A stretch of DNA of 20,213 nt, from the NCBI GenBank assembly GCA_034433695.1, contig DAOUAK010000080.1, forward strand, positions 1-20,213, in the 5' to 3' direction. The notes below the pieces were generated by a model. The model did not search any database, was not told the origin of the DNA, and was given only the letters and a program-made list of their open reading frames with translations. The position numbers and the translations under genes were made by a program. The first letter of the stretch is position 1; every line of letters starts with the position of its first letter. This document shows positions 13,202 through 20,213 of this stretch, piece by piece. Source of the DNA: JASFBA01 sp034433695. Its GTDB lineage: Bacteria > Chloroflexota > Chloroflexia > DTKN01.

Positions 13202-16200
13202 CCTTTCCCCCTCGCCCGGCCCGTGGCCGGCCTCGGTCCTTCTTTCCTCCCCCTTTTCGCCTCTGCCTGCCTCTCCCGCGGCCTATGCTGCCCCTCCAAT
13301 AGAACGTAGCCGGGACCGAGAGGAAGGGACAGGCATCCTCGTTCCCTTTCCCCCATCTCCCTCCGTCGCCGCAGCCGCTTTTGAGGAGAACCCATCTCCG
13401 CCAGCCCCTCTGGAGGCAGGGGCGAGGCAAGGCAGGGTTCCTGCCGCCGGGTCGGAAGGAAGAACCGGCGAAGCGCCGGCCCTTTCTTCTGCCACTCCCT
13501 TTTCCCCCACCGTCCACCTCTACCTTCCCCTCCTGGAGAAGGGTTCCCCGGCCCAGGGCGATACCGCCCTGGTAACCCCGGAGGGCGGAGGCCTCCTCCG
13601 TTCCTCCGACGGCCGGGTGGTCGTCGCCTTTCCCCCGGGCGCGGTCACCGAGACGGTGGTGGTCTCCTACCGCCCTCTTCCTGCCGAGGCTTTTTCCCTT
13701 ACCGTCACCCCCTACTGCACCTATTCCCTCTTCTTCGAACTCCGAGCCTGGGCCCGCTCCGACGGGCGGGAAGTGCACGATTTCCGCGAGCCGGCGTCGG
13801 TGCAGGTGCACTACACGGTGGAAGACCTGCGGGCCAACGCCTGGAACGAACTCCTCTTGAGGCTGTACACCTGGGAAGGTGGGGGCTGGGTTCCCCTGCC
13901 CCGGAGCGAACTGGATATGCGGGGGCACGTCCTGACGGCCCAGACCCGGCATTTTTCCGGCTTCGGCCTGGGGGATATCCCGGAGGAGCCCGACCAGGCC
14001 TACATTCCGGGAGTGCAGGGCTTTGAGGTGAGCCTTTCTAGCGGGGCGGCCCAGGTGAGTTATCCCATTCGGGTGCCGGCCGGAAACGCCGGCCTGACCC
14101 CCCGGCTGCAACTGAGTTACTCCAGCGGCACGGCGGACGGGGAAACCGGCTTCAGCCCCTACAACCAGGGCTCCTGGGTAGGGTGGGGATGGAACCTGGA
14201 GATGCCTTCCATCGCCCGGGAAAAGTACCTCAAGTGCTACTCTCATTGCACTCCCTACGGCTGCGACTGGTGCAGCGACCAGGAGTACTACGATGGGGGC
14301 GATACCTTCAGCCTGGTGCTGAACGGGACCTCCTCCGACCTGGTGCCGGTCGGGGACACGGGGTACTACCGGACCGCCGACGAGACCTTCTGGAAGATCT
14401 ACTACGATGCCGGGGACGACACCTGGACGGTGTGGACCAAGGACGGCACCCGCTACACCTTTGCCGAACGGGCCCAACAGGGCATCTACAAGGGGACGAT
14501 GTGGGACCCGGGGAACAACTACCAGGTGGAGACCTACCAGTGGTTCCTGACCGAGGTGCGGGATACCCACGACAACACCATTTCCTACACCTACACCCAC
14601 GAAGGGGAGACCATAGACGGCTGGTGGTTCAACACCACGGCGACCTACCTGAGCGATATTTCCTACGGTGGTCCCGATAACCGCAAGTACCGCATCGAGT
14701 TTATCCTTTCCCCGGAAGGAGAGGACCGCCAGGACCTCCCCCCCTGGCAGTACCAGAGCCACCCCCTGCACAGGGGGCATACGGCCCATATGCACCGCTA
14801 CCTCCGGGAAATCAGGGTGTATGCCGACGGGGCGGTGTTCCGGCGCTATGAACTCCGGCACGACTACTCCCTGCACTCCGACAACCCGGCCTACGCCGAC
14901 CACGTCAAACTGACGCTCCGGAGCATCACCCTTTACGGGGCCGACGGTTCCTCCTCTCTTCCCCCGTACACCTTCTTTTACGATACCGACCCCGATAGCC
15001 CCAACCGCAACCGGCTGGTGCGGGCCTGCAACGGCTACGGCGGCTGCGTGGCCTACACCTACGAGGACGTGGGCTACAACCGGCGTCGGGTGGTGGAACG
15101 GACCATCGAGGATGGGCAGGGGAACGTCTACACCTACCGTTATGCCTACGGCGGGGTGGCCTGGAACACGGCCGACGTCTCGGCCTGTGTGGCCGAACAC
15201 ACCGACGACGTCCCCTGGACAGCCGGCCACCTCTGGTGGCACCGTCCCGGAAGCGAGTTTCGAGGACATGCCTGGGTGTGGGTGGAGGATCCGGCCGGGC
15301 TGGTGACGGTGCACGCCTTCCACCAGGACGACCTCCTCAAAGGGAAGGAGGCGTGGGTGGAGACGCGGGGACTTTCCCCGGAGGGGCCGCTCTTCCGACG
15401 GACCGTTTACACCTATGGGGTGGAGAACACGGCGGCGGAGGTTCAGGAACCACACCGCTGTATGCGGGCCGATTTCACCTATCAGGAAGCGGAGGAGGTC
15501 CACACCTACGACGGGCCTTTTGGCCCCCTTTACCGGGAAACGCCGTGGCGGATGGTGGACAACGGCGATTTTGAGGCGACCGACGATCAGGGAAATCCGG
15601 CCCTGAAGTGCTGGACCCGCTACGGCAACGACTATGCCTGGGCCATGGCCGGGGTGGGCGTAGGCGACTCCCAGGGGTTGAAACTTTCCGGGCCGAGCGA
15701 CCGGGGAGAGCACGGAGTCTACCAGATTCTCCAGCGTCAGGGCATTCCCCTCCTCCTCCCCGGCAGGGCCTACTCGATCACCGTCCAGGTGCGGTCCGAC
15801 TTCGAGGGCATCCAGGCCCGCTTCCAGTTGATCGCCGACGACGGCGAAGGGGGAAACCTCTCGATGAGCGAACCTCTCTCCCCGCCCACTTCCTGGGTCA
15901 CGGTTTCCCTGGGGTACACTGCGCCGTCCTCCGGCCGGCTGCGCCTCCGGCTGCACTACCTGCCGGCGGACAACCGGCCGATCTATGTGGACAACGTCCG
16001 GCTGTGGGTGCGGGAAGCCGAAGGAAGCCCGCTGCACCGGCGCACCACCCAGGCCTATGACGCCTACGGCAACCTGACCCAGGTTCGGGAGTACGATGAG
16101 CGCGGCACGCTCTACCGGAGCACCCTTCGGGAGTATTTCCCCAACGAGGAGAAATGGCTCGTCGGCCTGGTGGGGTACGAGAACGTCTATGCCGGGGCCC

Positions 16201-19200
16201 CCTACCCGGAGGGCAACGACTGGCGCACCTCGACCTACTACGCCTACGACGGCCAGGCACCTTTCTGGCGGCCGGAGGAGGGCAACCTCACCCGGGAGCG
16301 ACGGGTGAGCCGCTTCGACGGGAGCACTTTCCAGGCCTATACCGTAGACACGGCCTATGGGTACGACGAGCGGGGCAACCGTACCTCCGAGACCACCTTC
16401 GGAGAGGAGGGGTGGTATTGGTTTGCCGACCCGCCGGAAGACCATCCGGCGCAGGCGGGGGCGGCCACCACCCGGCTGGACTATCAGGACTTTCTCTTCC
16501 CGGTGCGGTTGACTTACCCGGAGGTCAACAACCTGGTGATGACGGCCACGGCCGCCTACGATGAGCGCTTCGGCGTGCCCACTCTGACGGTCGGGGTGAA
16601 CGGGGAGCGCACCCGGGCCGAATACGATCTTTACGGGCGGATTGTGCGGGTATGGAAGCCGGGGGATGAGGGCTTCCCCCCCACGCGGGTCTTTACCTAC
16701 AGCGATTTCCTCACCCCGACCCGGGTGGCGATGGCCCAGCGGGTGGACATGGGAGGCCCGGCTTCGCCGGTGTACCGGCACAGTTACCGCTTCTACGACG
16801 GGATGGGCCGGCTCATCCAGACTCAGGAGGAGGCCGAGGGGGGGCAGTGTGTGGTGGTGAGCCGGGCTTACGATGAGCGGGGGCAGCTGGAGCGGGAAAG
16901 CGCGCCGTATTTCGGGGAGTGCGGGACGTACCAGCCCCCCTCCTGGGATCATCTCCTCTATACCGCCTACGCCTACGACCTCCTGGGGCGGACGGTGGCG
17001 GTGACGAACACCGACGGGACGGTGGTGCGGACGGCCTACCGGGGCTGGGAGAAGGCCGTCCTGGATGCCGGCGGCCACCAGAAGGTCTACCGCAACGACG
17101 CCTTCGAGCGGTTGGTCTCTGTTTCGGAGTATATGGGAGAATTCTCTTCCCCTGACTTTGACGCCCCAGCCGATGCCACGACGGTCTACGGCTATGACGT
17201 CCTGGACCAACTGGTGGCGGTGACCGACACGCTCGGGAACGTCACGCACATCTTTTACAACCCCCTGGGGCAGAAGGTGGCCATGGACGACCCGGACATG
17301 GGACACTGGACCTACGCCTACGACACGCGGGGCAACCTGGTGGCCCAGACGGACAACCTGGGCCGTACCCTGTCCTTCGACTACGATGCGTTGAACCGGC
17401 TGGTGGCCAAACGCAGCCTGACGGAGACGCTGGCGACCTACACCTACGATCACGATCAAGGGACGTATGGGCGGATGCGGCGGACGGGGATGGAGGACCT
17501 TTCGGGGCAGACGGCGTGGACCTACGACCTTCGAGGCCGGCTGGTTCGGGAGGTGCATACCATCCTGGACGCCCCGCAGCCCTACGTCCTGGAACACCGC
17601 TACGACGATGCCGACCGGGCGGTGGCCCTGATCTACCCTGATGGGGAGGTGGTGACGACCACCTACAACCTGCGAGGGCTGCCCACCTCTTTGCAGGGGA
17701 TGGAGACCTACGTCCAGGAGGCTACCTACAACGCCCTGGGGCAGCAGAGGACTCTTTCCCTGGGGAACGGGCTACAAACGACTTACACCTATTACGGGGA
17801 TGGGGCTTCCGGCCCTCCCTCCTTCCGGCTGGCGGAAATTCGGGTGACGACCCCGGCTGGAGAGGGGCGACTGGAGTTGCATTACGAGTACGATCGGGTG
17901 GGGAACATCACCTGCATCACCGACACTACGAACGGGGGGCAGGTGCTTCGGTTCGATTACGATGCTCTGTACCGGCTGACCCGGGCCTGGACGACCCCGG
18001 ACGGGGCGGGGCAGTTCGAGCACCAGTACGGCTATGACCCCCTGGGCAACATCGCCTACCGGGTCGAGAACGGGGTAACGGTGGACTATACCTACGGCTC
18101 CTCCCGTCCCCACGCCGTGACGCAGGCCGGGACGCACACCTATGCCTACGACGGCAACGGCAACATGGTGAGGCGGGACGGCCAGGTGCTGACCTATGAC
18201 CTGGAGAACCGGCTGGTGCGGGTGGTGAGCGGGACGCAGGTGACCGAGTATCTCTACGATGGGGACGGTAACCGGGTGGCGATGATGGAGCCGGCCGGGA
18301 CGACCTACTACGTGGGGGATGTGTACGAGGAGTTCGTCCCCTCCGGAGGGCTGCGGCGGGCCGGGGGCGAGGCGGTGCCCCACATCGAGGCGGGCGGGGA
18401 AGGGGAGAGGAAGCCGGCCGTCTGGGTAGAAGGGGAGACGGTGGTGGCCGAAGGTGGGAACTACCGGGCCGAATTCACCCCCCAGGGGGTGCGCTTTACC
18501 ACGGCCGAGGGTGCGGCGCTGACCTACCGGCCGGTCGAGGTGCGTTCCGATTCGGGGGTGCACCGGGGGATGGAGGCGGTGCCCCCGCAGGTGCGGGGAG
18601 ATCGGGTGGTCTACGGCCGGTCGGGGCTGCAGGAGGAGTATGTGCTCCTTCCCACCGGGCTGGAGCAGCGCTTTATCCTGGAGGCCTGGCCCTCCGGGGG
18701 CGACCTGGAAGTGGTGGGGGAGGTGGAGACGGTGTTGCGGGCGGAGTTGTCCCCTCAAGGGGTGCGCTTCCGGGACGGGGGGAAGGCGGCGATCCATTGG
18801 GGACGAGCCCTGGTCTATGATGCGGCCGGCCGCTGGGTGGAAGCGGAACTCCGTCTGGAACGGGAGCCCCTTCGGCTGGTCATCGTCGTCCCGGGGGAGT
18901 GGCTGGCGGAAGCCCGCTACCCGGTGACGATCGACCCCGAGGTGGAGGGAGTGGAGGTGCTTCCGACCCCGACCCGGCCCCTGACCCCGACGCTTCCGGC
19001 CGGGGTGGAGGCTTCCTGGTGGGAGCAGGTGCAGGCCGGGTTGGAGGAAGGCGAGTACCGCATCTCCCCGGTGGAAGGGGTCTACCAGGCCCCTAACCGG
19101 GCCCACAACCTGCGCATCTTCTTCGAGGAGGGGGCCGTCCGCGCCGTCCCCCGCACCGGCGAGGCCGGCTGGGAGTGGCGCTGGGTTCTGGCCGGCTGGG

Positions 19201-20213
19201 GACGGGCCGGGGCGATGGAGCCGGCCGGGCCGGCCGTCCCGGCCGTTTCGGGCCACCGGGCCGAGTACCGGCGGGCCGGGCTGGTGGAATGGTACGAGAA
19301 CGGCCGGCGCGGCCTGGAGCAGGGCTTTCTCCTCCTGGCGCGGCCGGCCGGGGAGGGGCCGCTCCTCCTGGAGGCGCGCACCAACCTGGAGGTGGAGGGA
19401 CGAGACGAAGCGGTGCTGCGGCACAAAGGGGAGGTGGTGCTGCGCTACCACGGCCTGGCGGTGTGGGATGCCGAAGGCCGGGCGGTGGAGGCGCATTTGG
19501 AGCCGGCCGGGGGAGGGCTGCGCCTCTCCATCGCCGACGCCGGCCACCCCTACCCCCTCTATGTGGACCCACTGCTGAGCGCGCCCTCCTGGACGGCCGA
19601 GGGCAACCAGGAAGGGGCCCAGTTGGGCTACTCGGTCGGCACGGCCGGGGATGTGAACGGCGACGGCTATGCCGATGTGATCGTCGGCGCCCCCTTCTAC
19701 GACAACGGCCAGACCAATGAGGGCATGGTCTTTGTCTACTACGGTTCGGAGGCCGGCCTCCCCTCGACCCCCTCCTGGGTGGCGGAGAGCAACCAAGGTG
19801 GGGCCTTTTTGGGCCACTCGGCCGGAACGGCCGGAGATGTGAACGGCGATGGCTTCGATGACGTGATCGTCGGAGCGGCGCAAGACGTCTTTGTCTGGTA
19901 CGGTTCGTCCGGCGGACTGTCGGGGAACGCCGATTGGTGGGCTCACGACGAGGGGGATGCCCTTTACGATGGTCCGGTCGGGATGGCCGGGGATGTGAAC
20001 GGCGACGGCTGCGATGAGATCATCATTGGGGGGCATTACTGGAATCAAGGCTACGAAGAAGGGGCCTTTGTCTGGTACGGGTGCGATCCAGACGATCCAG
20101 CGGGGGGACTGGGGGTACCCCCCGGGACGCTGGGAAATGTCGACTGGGTGGTCCGAAGCGGCCAGGCCGGTGCCTTCTTCGCCGCCGCAGTGGGCACGGC
20201 CGGGGATGTGAAC
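13191..20213 (+). CDS. Giant Rhs/YD-repeat surface protein with FG-GAP repeats (3' end beyond window)
   Basis: 2341 codons without a stop, open at the window edge. Residues counted from ATG 13191: 1-125, Pro/Ala-rich low complexity; about 128-263, ZU5-like (VVVAFPPGAVTETVVVSY ... ARTRHFSGF-like end, actually TAQTRHFSGFGLGD); about 273 on, an SpvB/Rhs-type start (SGAAQVSYPIRVPAGNAGL, GWGWNLEMPSI); about 786-945, a jelly-roll CBM-like module (NGDFEATDDQGNP ... YVDNVRLW); about 955-1710, YD repeats (TYAYDTRGNLVAQTDNLGR, YEYDRVGNI, YAYDGNGNMVRRDGQ, YLYDGDGNRVAMM); two modules ending VTIDP (about 1915) and LYVDP (about 2126); then FG-GAP units (GTAGDVNGDGYADVIVGAP). ATG 13191 lacks a ribosome site, so the natural start is probably 13082. 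Likely secreted or surface-bound; role in adhesion or antagonism unknown. No toxin domain is visible before the edge. Confidence 0.9.
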   Translation, partial: MKHNLSPSPGPWPASVLLSSPFSPLPASPAAYAAPPIERSRDREEGTGILVPFPPSPSVAAAAFEENPSPPAPLEAGARQGRVPAAGSEGRTGEAPALSSATPFSPTVHLYLPLLEKGSPAQGDTALVTPEGGGLLRSSDGRVVVAFPPGAVTETVVVSYRPLPAEAFSLTVTPYCTYSLFFELRAWARSDGREVHDFREPASVQVHYTVEDLRANAWNELLLRLYTWEGGGWVPLPRSELDMRGHVLTAQTRHFSGFGLGDIPEEPDQAYIPGVQGFEVSLSSGAAQVSYPIRVPAGNAGLTPRLQLSYSSGTADGETGFSPYNQGSWVGWGWNLEMPSIAREKYLKCYSHCTPYGCDWCSDQEYYDGGDTFSLVLNGTSSDLVPVGDTGYYRTADETFWKIYYDAGDDTWTVWTKDGTRYTFAERAQQGIYKGTMWDPGNNYQVETYQWFLTEVRDTHDNTISYTYTHEGETIDGWWFNTTATYLSDISYGGPDNRKYRIEFILSPEGEDRQDLPPWQYQSHPLHRGHTAHMHRYLREIRVYADGAVFRRYELRHDYSLHSDNPAYADHVKLTLRSITLYGADGSSSLPPYTFFYDTDPDSPNRNRLVRACNGYGGCVAYTYEDVGYNRRRVVERTIEDGQGNVYTYRYAYGGVAWNTADVSACVAEHTDDVPWTAGHLWWHRPGSEFRGHAWVWVEDPAGLVTVHAFHQDDLLKGKEAWVETRGLSPEGPLFRRTVYTYGVENTAAEVQEPHRCMRADFTYQEAEEVHTYDGPFGPLYRETPWRMVDNGDFEATDDQGNPALKCWTRYGNDYAWAMAGVGVGDSQGLKLSGPSDRGEHGVYQILQRQGIPLLLPGRAYSITVQVRSDFEGIQARFQLIADDGEGGNLSMSEPLSPPTSWVTVSLGYTAPSSGRLRLRLHYLPADNRPIYVDNVRLWVREAEGSPLHRRTTQAYDAYGNLTQVREYDERGTLYRSTLREYFPNEEKWLVGLVGYENVYAGAPYPEGNDWRTSTYYAYDGQAPFWRPEEGNLTRERRVSRFDGSTFQAYTVDTAYGYDERGNRTSETTFGEEGWYWFADPPEDHPAQAGAATTRLDYQDFLFPVRLTYPEVNNLVMTATAAYDERFGVPTLTVGVNGERTRAEYDLYGRIVRVWKPGDEGFPPTRVFTYSDFLTPTRVAMAQRVDMGGPASPVYRHSYRFYDGMGRLIQTQEEAEGGQCVVVSRAYDERGQLERESAPYFGECGTYQPPSWDHLLYTAYAYDLLGRTVAVTNTDGTVVRTAYRGWEKAVLDAGGHQKVYRNDAFERLVSVSEYMGEFSSPDFDAPADATTVYGYDVLDQLVAVTDTLGNVTHIFYNPLGQKVAMDDPDMGHWTYAYDTRGNLVAQTDNLGRTLSFDYDALNRLVAKRSLTETLATYTYDHDQGTYGRMRRTGMEDLSGQTAWTYDLRGRLVREVHTILDAPQPYVLEHRYDDADRAVALIYPDGEVVTTTYNLRGLPTSLQGMETYVQEATYNALGQQRTLSLGNGLQTTYTYYGDGASGPPSFRLAEIRVTTPAGEGRLELHYEYDRVGNITCITDTTNGGQVLRFDYDALYRLTRAWTTPDGAGQFEHQYGYDPLGNIAYRVENGVTVDYTYGSSRPHAVTQAGTHTYAYDGNGNMVRRDGQVLTYDLENRLVRVVSGTQVTEYLYDGDGNRVAMMEPAGTTYYVGDVYEEFVPSGGLRRAGGEAVPHIEAGGEGERKPAVWVEGETVVAEGGNYRAEFTPQGVRFTTAEGAALTYRPVEVRSDSGVHRGMEAVPPQVRGDRVVYGRSGLQEEYVLLPTGLEQRFILEAWPSGGDLEVVGEVETVLRAELSPQGVRFRDGGKAAIHWGRALVYDAAGRWVEAELRLEREPLRLVIVVPGEWLAEARYPVTIDPEVEGVEVLPTPTRPLTPTLPAGVEASWWEQVQAGLEEGEYRISPVEGVYQAPNRAHNLRIFFEEGAVRAVPRTGEAGWEWRWVLAGWGRAGAMEPAGPAVPAVSGHRAEYRRAGLVEWYENGRRGLEQGFLLLARPAGEGPLLLEARTNLEVEGRDEAVLRHKGEVVLRYHGLAVWDAEGRAVEAHLEPAGGGLRLSIADAGHPYPLYVDPLLSAPSWTAEGNQEGAQLGYSVGTAGDVNGDGYADVIVGAPFYDNGQTNEGMVFVYYGSEAGLPSTPSWVAESNQGGAFLGHSAGTAGDVNGDGFDDVIVGAAQDVFVWYGSSGGLSGNADWWAHDEGDALYDGPVGMAGDVNGDGCDEIIIGGHYWNQGYEEGAFVWYGCDPDDPAGGLGVPPGTLGNVDWVVRSGQAGAFFAAAVGTAGDVN
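18370..19575 (+). repeat. Two diverged tandem copies of a module inside the surface protein
   Basis: Protein-level duplication. Copy 1 (about 18370-18945) has RVVYGRSGLQEEYV...GLEQRFIL, then ALVYDAAGRWVEAELRLE and YPVTIDPEV. Copy 2 (about 19030-19575) has AEYRRAGLVEWYENGRRGLEQGFLL, then GLAVWDAEGRAVEAHLEP and YPLYVDPLL. A PTPTRPLTPTLP linker separates them. The order of motifs is the same; overall identity is modest. Confidence 0.6.
19582..20213 (+). repeat. FG-GAP / integrin-like repeats
   Basis: Four successive units at about 19640, 19830, 19985 and 20195 begin with (G/M)(T/A)AGDVNGDG, an acidic calcium-binding loop, and two of them continue with DVIVGAP/DVIVGAA. The last is cut by the window end after GTAGDVN. 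Such repeats build an integrin-alpha-like beta-propeller, so at least three more blades are expected downstream. Confidence 0.85.

Noticed and set aside
13191..13330. A second signal peptide at the start of the giant frame
   Set aside because: MKHNLSPSPGPWPASVLLSS lacks a continuous hydrophobic core and has no ribosome site; the proper signal peptide is in the frame starting at 13082.
13110..17597. 1495-codon open frame on the minus strand
   Set aside because: It mirrors the plus-strand Rhs frame. The plus strand gives unmistakable YD repeats; the minus translation is Pro/Gly/Val/His-rich low complexity. The opening comes from GC-rich codon bias, where the plus strand avoids codons that read as stops in the antisense frame.
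17772..20048. 758-codon open frame on the minus strand
   Set aside because: It is antisense to the YD and FG-GAP portions, with the same compositional explanation and no recognisable domain.
19640..20213. Dockerin domain (GDVNGDG motif)
   Set aside because: Spacing and the following DVIVGAP fit FG-GAP blades; the paired 22-residue dockerin repeats with VNxxD are absent.
1..20213. Frequent GGCCGG/CCGGCC hexamers as a possible signal sequence
   Set aside because: They occur in all genes, mostly as Ala-Gly, Arg-Pro and similar codon pairs in GC-rich coding sequence; no strand bias or spacing pattern was evident by eye.

Overview
This 20.2 kb window reads as chromosomal DNA of a GC-rich, mesophilic-to-thermophilic bacterium, most plausibly a member of the Chloroflexota (Anaerolineae-like). 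That placement is inferred from a combination of features: a NuoM/NuoN pair, short transaldolase plus GlpX, DUF3786, DUF166 next to a ferredoxin, a PD40 protein with zinc ribbons, and a giant secreted Rhs/FG-GAP protein. No rRNA or marker phylogeny is available. Core genes have clear Shine-Dalgarno sites and sigma70-like -35/-10 boxes. No tRNA, rRNA or CRISPR array was seen.

Layout: 1-2250 is the tail of a complex I operon (nuoM 3' part, nuoN). 2251-3640 is a lower-GC accessory island with an orphan MNT-type antitoxin, a truncated HEPN toxin partner, a frameshifted hypothetical gene, and a 132-bp folded site that looks like an integron attC. 3682-5607 (minus) is a zinc-ribbon membrane protein whose six PD40 blades are inserted into the second copy of a duplicated membrane module. 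5724-6731 (minus) is a PLP-dependent D-cysteine desulfhydrase/ACC deaminase family enzyme. It is divergent from 6857-8625, a two-gene carbon-metabolism operon (transaldolase/fructose-6-phosphate aldolase with an extra cysteine-bearing segment, then class II fructose-1,6-bisphosphatase).

8645-9160 (minus) is an unknown protein. 9246-11314 (minus) is a translationally coupled pair: a cation diffusion facilitator with a triplicated C-terminal domain, followed by a DUF3786 protein. 11450-11851 is a small zinc-ribbon/DUF2007-like protein, divergent from the CDF gene and tail-overlapping 11826-12823 (minus), a ferredoxin-DUF166 operon.

From 12987 to the end there is a strong promoter, a Sec signal-peptide ORF, a run of ten C, and then, shifted by one base, a 2341-codon frame still open at the window edge. 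It encodes a secreted protein with a ZU5-like region, an SpvB/Rhs-type start, a carbohydrate-binding-like module, many YD repeats, two copies of a module ending in a (V/L)xxDP motif, and FG-GAP (integrin-like) repeats. The C10 tract separating the signal peptide from the body is the most intriguing feature: it could be a phase-variable switch, a recoding site, or a sequencing error.
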